This document shows positions 44,101-51,380 of a DNA stretch of 64,000 bases, piece after piece. Where the stretch lies: contig CAMVMX010000012.1 of the NCBI GenBank assembly GCA_947168665.1, forward strand, positions 1 through 64,000. Reading direction: 5' to 3'. This DNA is from an uncultured Bacteroidales bacterium. GTDB lineage: Bacteria > Bacteroidota > Bacteroidia > Bacteroidales > P3. The notes under the pieces were generated by a model. That model made no database searches. It had not been told where the DNA came from and worked only from the letters and a program-made list of their open reading frames with translations. The position numbers and the translations under genes were made by a program. Numbering within the stretch: position 1 is the stretch's first letter; every line of letters starts with the position of its first letter.

Positions 44101-44598
44101 CTCGACAAGCAGGGTAAAGATAAACAGGGTGGCCGGAAAAAGATTGGTGATAAAAACAGTATGCAGATGAGTGAAGAATTTGCACGTATGGCTGCTCGGC
44201 AAGAGATGATCAGGCGTATGATGCAGGAATATGGGCAAGAACTCAAGCAAGGGGATGCCGGAAATGCTAAGCTGTCCCGCGAAATAGATAAATTGCTGAA
44301 ACAGATGGAGCAAACAGAAACTGACTTGGTCAACCGTGTTATCTCACAACAGACTATTAATAGGCAGCAACAGATTCTGACCCGTATGCTCGAACATGAA
44401 AAAGCTGAAATGCAGCGCGAGAAAGAGGAAAGGCGTGAAAGTCGGGAGGGGAAAGATGTGTTCCATCAGCCTTCTCCAAGCGATATTGAGCGGTACAAAC
44501 GTATGCAAAAAGAGAGTACAGACATGTTCAGATCGGTCCCCCCTACCCTTTCTCCGTATTATCGTTCCAAAGTTCAGGATTACTTTTTCAGTTTTTGA
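41179..44598 (+). CDS. DUF4175-family membrane coiled-coil protein
   Basis: 1139 residues from GTG 41179, chosen because it follows the -7 box at leader distance and an ATG 23 codons later would remove a basic N-terminal helix. Two transmembrane helices (about 30-50 and 55-78), a third near 155-175, a beta-rich extracytoplasmic part to about residue 500, then a very long Gln/Lys/Glu/Met-rich coiled coil (about 510-800 and 920-1110). This is the DUF4175 layout known from Bacteroidota. No enzyme motif seen. Role unknown; a structural envelope role is possible. It starts a run with the ATPase-like gene, ybeY and mnmG. Confidence 0.8.
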   Translation: MKRTGTIFDNLNQFIRKYYKNRMIKGVLYSLALLLTLYLVVALLEYFGYFGSVVRAILFWSYLVAAIAILGYYVVVPLAKMFRLGKVMSYDDAAKIVGNHFPEIKDKLLNLLQLQRIDESSDDSLLASAIEQKTAQLSPIPFHKAINLKTNRKYIKYALVPFLVILVLLIASPTLLTSPSHRIAHYNTYFEKPAPFSFTIDNPRLQVTQYDDFELHVSVNGETVPAEAFIVIEGNLFKMRQNDKTHFSYTFKTVQRSCSFYLTGAEVRSVDYELVVMPKPAIVDFQTILTYPVYTQKASETLANEGDVAVPEGTFIKWSFNTQNIDTLYFVADDKVQAIVPDDNGRASFSLRALQSFNYCFYGSNSLVHQSDSLKYSVSAISDASPLISVDEMADSANMERRFFRGRIKDDYGFSKLVFRTIKTNVSDTSSKVSETFEIGLTKEAVQEFYYTMDLSEIELAPGDKLVYYFEVWDNDAVHGPKSATSQRFEFSIPTEKELDNILSRNSSEAQQQVQKSVSELKKMQEDINELMRKLVDKKELDWQDKKDFQELAKKQAEIKQMMQQMQTQLRENKLLEQKFKDQSERLMDKQRELDRLMNEVLNDEMKQLMQEMDKMMQEMDKKKVQEQLEKIKLDNEDLEKQLDQNIELMKRLELEKQVEDAVQKAEKLAEKQRELSNKTDDAKGKDEKAKALKEQEDLSQQFEELKQDIKHIQSEYKKIDENIDFKVDVNQMDKIDHNQQSAEEKLNKGNNKDASKHQKEAADQLDELSEQLAAAAQDIEQQDLAEDSEAIRKLLKNLVRLSFNQESLINQVASIYIQDPKYQSVIVSQNKIKDDFKGVEDSLRAIAKRQIAVAKMLNKNVSDVKNNIGRSLSGLLDMNQSFYGSYKNTQSSQSMQYTMTSFNNLALVMAESLDQLQKQMRQNDQKKNNGSCKNQGMKMKGNCSKPGKGKPSAKSMKEMQQELNRQMEALKKQLDKQGKDKQGGRKKIGDKNSMQMSEEFARMAARQEMIRRMMQEYGQELKQGDAGNAKLSREIDKLLKQMEQTETDLVNRVISQQTINRQQQILTRMLEHEKAEMQREKEERRESREGKDVFHQPSPSDIERYKRMQKESTDMFRSVPPTLSPYYRSKVQDYFFSF

Positions 44599-44620
44599 TG
44601 AGCCATTAAAAAAATTGTCG

Positions 44621-44628
44621 TATCTTTG
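44621..44628 (+). promoter_or_regulatory. -7 box before the ATPase-like gene
   Basis: TATCTTTG fits TAnnTTTG, 26 bp before ATG 44655. A TTTG at 44594 overlaps the end of the DUF4175 gene with a 23-bp spacer, slightly long. Confidence 0.55.
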
Positions 44629-44654
44629 TATAAGAATAATTGTAATTATTTGCG

Positions 44655-45119
44655 ATGGATAAGATTGTAATACAGAAGGATGAATCCTATATACGCAAGC
44701 TGGAAGATTTTCTTGCTTCGCTATGCTACGATAACCATCTTGATAAGTATCATGCTGCTATATCGGTGCCAGTTATGAATATCATCCAATTTGCTTTCGA
44801 TGATAGTCAAAGTGGTTCGGATTTTGTAACTCTTAAATGCGGTTATTGCAAGGAAGGTCTCTTTTTCAAGGTGACTGCCTCCTGCAACTGTTTCCAATCC
44901 GTTCTATCCAATATTCACTCCACCCCAGCCCTCTCTCCCCTACCCATCGCGCTTGTCCAAATGCTATCTGACGAGGTTTCCGTTCTTGACGAAGGCAGAA
45001 CTGTACAGCTCATTTTTCATCTTGCAGGTATCCCGGTGAGGGAAATGTATCGTCGAATGGAGGTCTTGGAATCTTTCTATGCTCCGACTCCGGATACAGC
45101 TGTTTTGACTACTAAATAA
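44655..45119 (+). CDS. GHKL/anti-sigma-type ATP-binding protein, degenerate
   Basis: 154 residues. The overall size and the IRKLEDFLASLC...DKYHAAISVPVMNIIQFAF segment resemble RsbW-like anti-sigma kinases, whose N-box helix (NAIxHA) would align with MNIIQFAF. The glycine-rich G-boxes are missing, so it may not bind ATP. A proline-rich insert (STPALSPLPIA) at about residues 90-100 is encoded by C-rich DNA containing the 11-mer CTCCCCTACCC and looks like a local expansion. Function unknown. It sits between DUF4175 and ybeY. Confidence 0.5.
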   Translation: MDKIVIQKDESYIRKLEDFLASLCYDNHLDKYHAAISVPVMNIIQFAFDDSQSGSDFVTLKCGYCKEGLFFKVTASCNCFQSVLSNIHSTPALSPLPIALVQMLSDEVSVLDEGRTVQLIFHLAGIPVREMYRRMEVLESFYAPTPDTAVLTTK

Positions 45120-45297
45120 CCCGATGAGATTTTCACCAGCAAGTCAGCTCATCCGATATGCATCAGTTACTTCAAGGAAAATAAGGAATAATGTCCTATT
45201 TTTAGCTGTAATATGCTTTGTCTGTAGTGTTTACGTACCGTTTTCGCAATTACAATATTAATCCGCTAAAAAGTTATCTTGTCTTTTTTGTCTTATT

Positions 45298-45723
45298 ATG
45301 GCCATTACTTTTTCAATACAAGATTTAGATTTTTCCCTGACCGAAGAATCCAAGTTGAGAAAATGGATTTCAAAGGTTATTTCGCTCCGAAGAAAGTCAG
45401 TAGGGATTATCTCCTATTTGTTCTGTAACGATAACTTTGTGCTGAGGGCTAATCAATCGTTCTTGAACCACGATACTTATACCGATATAATCACTTTCGA
45501 TTATGTAAAGGGTGATGTCATCTCTGGCGACATTATGATAAGTGTTGACCGTGTACGCGAAAATGCGGTTGCGTTCAATGTCCCATTCGAACAAGAGTTG
45601 AAAAGAGTGATTATTCACGGAATCCTCCATTTATTAGGGCAGGGAGATAAAACCGATGTGGAAGCGATGCAGATGCGAAACCTCGAAAACGAAGCATTAG
45701 AATTATGGAAAACAATGGATTAA
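45298..45723 (+). CDS. ybeY: Endoribonuclease YbeY
   Basis: 141 residues. Metal-dependent single-strand RNA endonuclease in 16S rRNA 3' end maturation and ribosome quality control. The motif HGILHLLGQGDK (near residue 105) corresponds to HGxLHLxGxDH; the third histidine is Lys here, as in many Bacteroidota YbeY. Other marks: TYTDIITFDYVKGDVISGDIMIS. The 178 bp upstream hold no gene and no clear promoter. mnmG follows after 75 bp. Confidence 0.92.
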   Translation: MAITFSIQDLDFSLTEESKLRKWISKVISLRRKSVGIISYLFCNDNFVLRANQSFLNHDTYTDIITFDYVKGDVISGDIMISVDRVRENAVAFNVPFEQELKRVIIHGILHLLGQGDKTDVEAMQMRNLENEALELWKTMD

Positions 45724-45798
45724 CATCTCCGTTCCTCGCGAAACACCCCATTCTCCCCTACCCTTTTAATTTCATTTCACAGCTATATCCTAATTAAA

Positions 45799-47679
45799 AT
45801 GAATTGGTTTTTCGATGTCATTGTCGTAGGTGGAGGCCATGCAGGTGCTGAGGCTTCAGCAGCGGCAGCTAATTTGGGGGCTAAAACCTTACTTGTCACT
45901 ATGAATATAGACACCATCTGTCAGATGTCGTGCAATCCGGCGATGGGTGGGGTCGCCAAAGGGCAAATAGTGCGTGAGATTGATGCCCTTGGTGGTTATT
46001 CTGGGCTTGTCACAGATAATTCAATGATTCAGTTCAGGATGCTCAATCTCTCAAAAGGACCAGCAATGTGGAGCCCAAGGGCGCAATGTGATAAGGCGCA
46101 GTTCTCTCTCAATTGGAGACATGTTCTTGAAAATATTCCCAATCTTTCTATCTGGCAAGATGAGGTAGTAGACCTAATAGTCAATAATGGCCATGCCTGT
46201 GGTGTCAGAACCCGTCTCGGTCTTGAAATCTCATCTCGTGCAGTTATCTTGACCAACGGCACATTCTTGAATGGTTCTATTTTTATTGGCGAAGGTTCAT
46301 GGTCTGGTGGTAGGATAGGGGAGAGGCCTTCTGTTGGCCTCTCTGATCGCCTTCAAGACTATGGCTTCTCCGTCGAGCGTCTCAAAACGGGTACTCCAGT
46401 TCGGATTGATGGTCGCACTATTGACTTCTCGAAGTTGGCTATCCAACCGGGTGACGATACTCCACAAACGTTCTCCTACCTTAACGTCGCCTCGATTCTT
46501 CACCAGCGGCCGTGCTACTTGGCCTATACTAATGTCCATACCCATGAAGTACTCCGCACCGGTTTTGACCGTTCCCCTCTCTATACTGGTGTCATCCATG
46601 GGCATGGCCCTCGTTACTGTCCGTCCATTGAGGACAAGATAGTTCGATTTGCCGACAAAGAGCGTCACCAGTTATTTGTAGAGCCCGAGGGTCGTGATAC
46701 GAATTCATATTATCTTAATGGATTCTCCTCCTCATTGCCGCTCGAAGTCCAACTTCAAGCCCTCCATACAATTGAAGGGTTTGAGCATGCTCAAATCTTC
46801 AAGCCTGGTTACGCTATTGAATATGACTTTTTCCCGCCGACACAGCTTAATTATACCCTCGAAACCAAGACGATTGAATCTTTGTATTTCGCTGGTCAAA
46901 TCAACGGTACTACAGGGTATGAAGAGGCGGCTTGTCAAGGTCTCATGGCTGGAATTAATGCTGCTCTTAAACTAAAAGGCCAACCGCCATTTATTTTAAA
47001 TCGTACCCAAGCATATATCGGTGTGCTTATAGATGACCTTGTCACCAAAGGTGTCGACGAGCCATACAGGATGTTCACCTCCCGGGCAGAGTACCGAATA
47101 TTACTTCGTCAGGACAATGCCGATATTCGCCTCACTCCGTTGTCTCACTCCATCGGCTTAGCTTCCGACGAGCGGATGAGCAGGGTAGGGGAGAAGGTTC
47201 GCCTCTCGGACAATCTTCTCAAAACGGTTCAGGATACTTCGGTTCTTCCTACCGAGGCCAACGGTCTTCTTGAAGCTCTCTCAACGCCCCCTATCCAGCA
47301 GCGGGTTAAGCTTGTCAGCCTCCTTCTGCGACCAGAAATCAATATGGAGCACCTGTTGGCAATTTCGCCCCAACTGCAAGCGGATGTAGATGAACTACCG
47401 GACACATTGAGGAATGAGGTTGTCAATTCAGTTGAGATAATGTTGAAATACCAGCGGTACATCGAGAAAGAGAAAGATGTCGCCGACCGTATCCTTAAAT
47501 TCGAAAATATCCTTCTCCCGGATGACTTCGACTATTTCTCCCTGCCGGCACTATCCTACGAAGCACGCGAAAAACTAAGTAAGATGCATCCTCGCACACT
47601 TGGTCAAGCCTCTCGCATCAGTGGTGTATCCCCCGCCGATGTGTCAGTACTTTTGATTTACATGCAGCGTATCAAGTGA
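45799..47679 (+). CDS. mnmG: tRNA uridine 5-carboxymethylaminomethyl modification enzyme MnmG (GidA)
   Basis: 626 residues. FAD-binding partner of MnmE; together they place the cmnm5 group on U34 of tRNAs that read split codon boxes. N-terminal FAD site VIVVGGGHAGAEASAAAANLG; then CNPAMGGVAKGQIVREIDALGG, the long MnmG core, and a C-terminal helical domain (LSKMHPRTLGQASRISGVSPADVSVLLIY). Often found near replication origins, which agrees with the neighbourhood. Imperfect parS-like palindromes lie just before (45730) and just after (47684) the gene. Confidence 0.96.
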   Translation: MNWFFDVIVVGGGHAGAEASAAAANLGAKTLLVTMNIDTICQMSCNPAMGGVAKGQIVREIDALGGYSGLVTDNSMIQFRMLNLSKGPAMWSPRAQCDKAQFSLNWRHVLENIPNLSIWQDEVVDLIVNNGHACGVRTRLGLEISSRAVILTNGTFLNGSIFIGEGSWSGGRIGERPSVGLSDRLQDYGFSVERLKTGTPVRIDGRTIDFSKLAIQPGDDTPQTFSYLNVASILHQRPCYLAYTNVHTHEVLRTGFDRSPLYTGVIHGHGPRYCPSIEDKIVRFADKERHQLFVEPEGRDTNSYYLNGFSSSLPLEVQLQALHTIEGFEHAQIFKPGYAIEYDFFPPTQLNYTLETKTIESLYFAGQINGTTGYEEAACQGLMAGINAALKLKGQPPFILNRTQAYIGVLIDDLVTKGVDEPYRMFTSRAEYRILLRQDNADIRLTPLSHSIGLASDERMSRVGEKVRLSDNLLKTVQDTSVLPTEANGLLEALSTPPIQQRVKLVSLLLRPEINMEHLLAISPQLQADVDELPDTLRNEVVNSVEIMLKYQRYIEKEKDVADRILKFENILLPDDFDYFSLPALSYEAREKLSKMHPRTLGQASRISGVSPADVSVLLIYMQRIK

Positions 47680-47966
47680 CTCCTGTTTCACGCGAAACTG
47701 GCCACTTAAATATCATGTTCCATGTAGTTTAGTCTTTCGTGATTCGTCCGTGATTGACCTAATACAGCCTCTTTTTTCCCGTCTTGGGAATTCTGCGGTA
47801 CTGGTCGCCCTAACTTCTCGCTAAGGTCGTAAGCCTTAATATTGGCATCGCCCTATATGATAGTATTGCCTACCGAAATGCTAAAGGCCACCACTGTTAT
47901 AATGCCTCCTTGGTGGCCATGCGGGATTCGCGCTATCCACGTTCAATACGCATTATTTTGGGCTAC
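47680..47966. other. Gene-free 287 bp with parS-like site and inverted repeat
   Basis: 47684-47699 reads TGTTTCACGCGAAACT, 14 of 16 identical to parS. 47886-47918 contains an 8-bp inverted repeat (GGCCACCA/TGGTGGCC) with a 17-nt centre and no T-run. No ORF of coding character; mnmG and the WbqC-like gene converge here. Confidence 0.45.
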
Positions 47967-48587
47967 CTAAAGGCAAAGCAGATACTGGCGTGCTTCCGGT
48001 CCTAAATTAAACAGCAAATCGATTGAGCTCATGTTGGGCATAAAACCATAGCGGCTGTCAAACACCTGGCTATAGGGTGGGCACGGGGTCATATTTTGTC
48101 CATGCTTTGCAGTAAGAGAAAGTCGCAAATCCGTCTCCCTGTCATCCATAGGGAGGTATTCACTGCTGTACTCAATCGTGCAGTTGATTTTCAGCTTCTC
48201 CAATAGGAAAGAGAGGATATCATGATTCAATGCCAACAGCATTCTGTACTCTCTGAGGAGAATATTCTCAAGGCCATCTCTATAATAGAGGAAATAAGGG
48301 GCGGCATTATATGCTGATTCTATGGCTCTCCAATGCCGCACATTCCATGGTTCATGGTAACTGACCTCTACATTGCAGGTCTTGGTATGGTTCCCTTCGG
48401 GTTTTGAAACGGGTACATTCAGCATCAACTCGCCATTTCCTGTTGCGATGACAGTCCTGTTGCGGAAAGTCTGCTTAGGGAAAGTCTCATGCTGCTCAAT
48501 CACCACCCGCTCATGAGTGGCCAGGCAAGCCATATAATGGATTGAAGGGAGGTAAGCTGTCGAGAGCAGTGGTATGTTAGTGGTCAT
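47967..48587 (-). CDS. WbqC-like family protein
   Basis: 206 residues. LLSTAYLPSIHYMACLATHERVVIEQHETFPKQTFRNR (residues 7 to 44) is the N-terminal signature of the WbqC family (PF08889), whose members occur in O-antigen clusters and as single genes in Bacteroidota; the YHEPWNVRHWRAIESAYNAAPYFLYY block is also typical. Thought to act in sugar or glycolipid modification, but no reaction is established. It lies six bases after the hypothetical gene upstream, so the two are co-transcribed. Confidence 0.82.
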   Translation of the reverse strand: MTTNIPLLSTAYLPSIHYMACLATHERVVIEQHETFPKQTFRNRTVIATGNGELMLNVPVSKPEGNHTKTCNVEVSYHEPWNVRHWRAIESAYNAAPYFLYYRDGLENILLREYRMLLALNHDILSFLLEKLKINCTIEYSSEYLPMDDRETDLRLSLTAKHGQNMTPCPPYSQVFDSRYGFMPNMSSIDLLFNLGPEARQYLLCL

Positions 48588-48593
48588 CTTCTG

Positions 48594-49004
48594 CTATTTC
48601 CCGATGATGGCCGACAACAACTCATCGTGGTCGAAATAGAAATCGATGTTCCCTTCACCAAACGAAACCCGTCTCTCACCCCAGTCCTCATTATCCACAT
48701 CCTGTTCAAAGTATTGATTGTCAACCATTAGTTTCACAATCTCTTTTTCCCCCATATCGAATATTTTTTTATTGAACAGGGTTGCTTCCTCGTCAGAGAT
48801 ATCAATGCACGACAAGATAGGGGAGTCCCCTTCAAAAAATAGAGTCAATCCGTCCTCATATCGGAGCACCGTTGTTGTCTCATCGCCGGCGCTCTCTATT
48901 GTCTCCACGCTGTTGGGTTCGCCCAGTGTGGCCACCACTTCTTCTATGGGCATATCGAATTTTATATCCCCGTAACCTTGCTTTATTTGGATGTCAGAAT
49001 TCAT
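48594..49004 (-). CDS. Small conserved hypothetical protein
   Basis: 136 residues from ATG 49004; an upstream TTG reading is excluded because it overlaps the -7 box. Acidic, cytoplasmic, no signal peptide. A pattern of GYGDIKFDMPIEEVVATLGEPNSVE followed by RYEDGLTLFFEG and FYFDHDELLSAI suggests a small alpha/beta domain of the kind seen in SMI1/KNR4-like or immunity-like proteins, but this is weak. No family recognised. Own promoter; co-transcribed with the WbqC-like gene. Confidence 0.65.
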   Translation of the reverse strand: MNSDIQIKQGYGDIKFDMPIEEVVATLGEPNSVETIESAGDETTTVLRYEDGLTLFFEGDSPILSCIDISDEEATLFNKKIFDMGEKEIVKLMVDNQYFEQDVDNEDWGERRVSFGEGNIDFYFDHDELLSAIIGK

Positions 49005-49028
49005 TATTTTTGCATTTTTTTGAGAAAA

Positions 49029-49060
49029 CAAAGTTACGAATATTTTGTTGAATGGCCAAA
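49029..49060 (-). promoter_or_regulatory. Promoter of the hypothetical-WbqC operon
   Basis: Minus strand: TTTG (49057-49060), 20-nt spacer, TAACTTTG (49029-49036). Exact fit to the Bacteroidota pattern, 24 bp before ATG 49004. Confidence 0.75.
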
Positions 49061-49149
49061 TATTTATTTCTTAAAAAAAATATTCTCATACCTATTGTAT
49101 TGTTTTGCAATCAATTGTCACCTGAGTTAAAAAATTGGAAGCAAAAACT

Positions 49150-49181
49150 TTTGGTCGAAAGAGAAAAAAGTTGTACTTTTG
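49150..49181 (+). promoter_or_regulatory. Promoter of the tRNA-Lys pair
   Basis: TTTG (49150-49153), 20-nt spacer, TACTTTTG (49174-49181), 18 bp before the first tRNA-Lys. Same -7 box as the tRNA-Ala promoter. Confidence 0.78.
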
Positions 49182-49199
49182 CAAACTCAAATTTGAGGC

Positions 49200-49272
49200 G
49201 ACTAAGTAGCTCAGCAGGTAGAGCACATCCCTTTTAAGGATGGGGTCCTGGGTTCGAATCCCAGCTTAGTCA
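49200..49272 (+). tRNA. tRNA-Lys (anticodon TTT)
   Basis: 73-nt cloverleaf: acceptor GACTAAG/CTTAGTC, D-stem GCTC/GAGC, anticodon stem CATCC/GGATG with loop CTTTTAA (TTT), T-arm CTGGG/CCCAG. CCA is not encoded. First of two identical copies. Confidence 0.96.
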
Positions 49273-49288
49273 CACTTCTTATTAGTCC

Positions 49289-49361
49289 GACTAAGTAGCT
49301 CAGCAGGTAGAGCACATCCCTTTTAAGGATGGGGTCCTGGGTTCGAATCCCAGCTTAGTCA
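49289..49361 (+). tRNA. tRNA-Lys (anticodon TTT), second copy
   Basis: Identical in sequence to the copy at 49200-49272 and separated from it by 16 bp, so a recent tandem duplication or one kept identical by gene conversion. Same transcript. Confidence 0.96.
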
Positions 49362-49368
49362 CTTACTC

Positions 49369-49399
49369 AACACCGGGAACCCCCTTTCCGGTGTTTTTT
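49369..49399 (+). terminator. Rho-independent terminator after tRNA-Lys genes
   Basis: An 11-bp stem (one G-T pair; AACACCGG.../...CCGGTGTT) around a CCCCC loop, followed by four further T. It ends only about 16 bp before the start of the TPR gene, leaving no visible room for a separate promoter. Confidence 0.85.
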
Positions 49400-49415
49400 A
49401 TAAGTGATAATGCTC

Positions 49416-51266
49416 ATGACAACGGTCCTGAACCATAAGCGGTGGTTGGTGTGTGTGGCCTTCATGCTCTGCTTCCTCGTCCCCTGCCATGCGCAGCAGA
49501 CGCAGGAACAATTGGCCGCGCATTATTATTCCAGCGGCCAGTTCGAGCAGGCGGCCGAATGCTACGAAGCCCTCTATTCCCGCACCCCCAACAAGTTCTA
49601 CTACCAGATGCTCTTCCGCTCGCTTGTCGAACTCAAAGAATACAAAGATGCCGAGCGGCTTGTCGAGAAGCGCATCAAACAATACCCCAACGACCTCTAC
49701 CTCCACGTCGACTTAGGTCGGCTCTACGAAATGCGTTCCGAGCGTCGCAAAGCCGCCAAAACCTACGAATCCGTCGTCCAAAAAATAGGCTATGACTCCA
49801 AGCAAATCAGCGAGTTGACACAAGCCTTCGAGTCCGCCGGCCACCCCGAATACGCCATCCAAGTCTACCTCCTTGCACGCAAAAAGACAAACAACGAATT
49901 CCTCTATGTCAGCGAGTTGGCAACCCTCTACAACCGAGTCGGCGACTACCAATCCATGATGCAGGAATACTTCGACCTCCTCGACAAATCCCCCAACATG
50001 CTTGGTTCCATCCAGATTTCTCTGCAGCGCGTCCTCAACGAAACCTCCAACCCCAAGCTCGTCGACGGTCTGCGCCAGGCCCTCATCCAGCGTGTCCAGC
50101 AGCAGCCCGACAACAAGCAGTACATCGAGATGATGCTCTGGTTCTCCCTGCAGCAGAAAGACTTCCATTTTGCCCTTGTCCAAGCCAAAGCCGTCGATGC
50201 CCGTTTTCCCGACATGGGAGGCGAGCCCCTCATGCGTGTCGCCTCCATCTCGCGCTCCAACCAGGCCTACGATGTAGCCGACGAATGCTACTCCCTCGTC
50301 GTGCGCAAAGGCCCTGACAGCCCCTATTACTTCGCCGCAAGGGTAGGGGGCCTCGAAGTCGATTTCGAGCGTCTCAACCGCCATTTCCCCATCGAGAACC
50401 AGCTCCTCAGCCAACTCCTCCTCAACTACCGCTCCGCCCTTGCCGAGCTGGGCAAAAACACCCGTACCATCCAGCTCATGCGCAACTACTCCGACCTCAT
50501 GGCCTACTATGCCGACAGTGTCCAGCCCGCCGCCGACATCCTCTACGACATCCTCGACCTCCCCAAACTCTCCCCCAAAGATCGCGATGAAACCAAACTG
50601 GCTCTGGCCGACCTCCTCCTCTTCGCGGGCGAAGTGTGGGATGCCTCACTCCTCTACATGCAAGTCGAGAAAGCCAACAAAAACGACGTCCTCGGCTCTC
50701 TTGCCAAATTCAAGAACGCCAAACTCTCCTACTACAACAACGACTTCCTCTGGGCCAAAACCCAGCTTGACGTTCTCCGGGCCTCCACCTCCAAACTTAT
50801 CGCCAACGACGCCATGGAACTCTCCCTGCTCATCAGCGACAACATGGAGGACGACAGCACCTTCGACATGCTCTCGCGCTACGCCGCCGCCGACCTCCTG
50901 CTCTACCGCAACCTGCTCGACTCCGCCTGGCAAGCCTTCGACGACATAGCCCGCAGCGCCCTCTCCCATCCCCTTTTCGACGAAGTGCTATACCAGAAAG
51001 CGCGCATCCGCATCCGCCAGCAGCGCTATGCCGAGGCCGACACCCTCCTCCAGCAGCTTGCCGACTTCTATCCCGACGGCCTTCTGGCCGACGATGCCCT
51101 CCTCCTCCTTGCCCAGCTCAACGAAGAGCGTCTTGGCAACCCCCTCCGGGCCCGCTCCTGCTACGAAAAACTCATCCTCGACTACCCCTCCAGCCTCTAC
51201 GTCGACCAAGCCCGCAAACGCTACCGTGTCCTTTCCTCCAGCCTCCCGCCCGACAACATCCCCTAA
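49416..51266 (+). CDS. Secreted tetratricopeptide-repeat protein
   Basis: 616 residues from ATG 49416; GTG 49404 and ATG 49410 are in frame and would add only two to four residues. Signal peptide WLVCVAFMLCFLVPCHAQ. The whole mature protein is built of TPR-like helix pairs (AAHYYSSGQFEQAAECYEALYSRTP; ALYSR; LYNRVGDYQSMMQEYFDLLDKSPN), ending with a repeat pair RYAEADTLLQQLADFYPDGLLADDALLLLAQLNEE. Probably periplasmic scaffold for an envelope complex; partner unknown. Strongly C-rich coding strand, unlike the genes before it. It starts right behind a terminator, so it may rely on readthrough from the tRNA transcript. Confidence 0.82.
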   Translation: MTTVLNHKRWLVCVAFMLCFLVPCHAQQTQEQLAAHYYSSGQFEQAAECYEALYSRTPNKFYYQMLFRSLVELKEYKDAERLVEKRIKQYPNDLYLHVDLGRLYEMRSERRKAAKTYESVVQKIGYDSKQISELTQAFESAGHPEYAIQVYLLARKKTNNEFLYVSELATLYNRVGDYQSMMQEYFDLLDKSPNMLGSIQISLQRVLNETSNPKLVDGLRQALIQRVQQQPDNKQYIEMMLWFSLQQKDFHFALVQAKAVDARFPDMGGEPLMRVASISRSNQAYDVADECYSLVVRKGPDSPYYFAARVGGLEVDFERLNRHFPIENQLLSQLLLNYRSALAELGKNTRTIQLMRNYSDLMAYYADSVQPAADILYDILDLPKLSPKDRDETKLALADLLLFAGEVWDASLLYMQVEKANKNDVLGSLAKFKNAKLSYYNNDFLWAKTQLDVLRASTSKLIANDAMELSLLISDNMEDDSTFDMLSRYAAADLLLYRNLLDSAWQAFDDIARSALSHPLFDEVLYQKARIRIRQQRYAEADTLLQQLADFYPDGLLADDALLLLAQLNEERLGNPLRARSCYEKLILDYPSSLYVDQARKRYRVLSSSLPPDNIP

Positions 51267-51380
51267 TCCGCCACTTTTATTCATCCCTATAAGTTATTTT
51301 CATCTGGCAAAATGCACCTAAACAAGTGACAATCCAATATCAAGCATTATTATCGTTAATAGAATAGAGACCACACCCTC

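Larger units (their letters stand above)
34294..47193. repeat. Dispersed 11-mer CTCCCCTACCC
   Basis: Exact copies on the plus strand at 34294-34304, 37328-37338, 41691-41701, 44935-44945 and 45753-45763, and on the minus strand at 47183-47193. One-mismatch copies lie near 44538 (plus), 46314 and 50341 (minus). Some are intergenic and some are inside genes in different frames. None was found in 1-34 kb or beyond 51 kb. Confidence 0.65.

Noticed and set aside
47886..47918. Terminator of mnmG
   Set aside because: The 8-bp inverted repeat has a 17-nt centre and no T-run, so it is not a convincing terminator.
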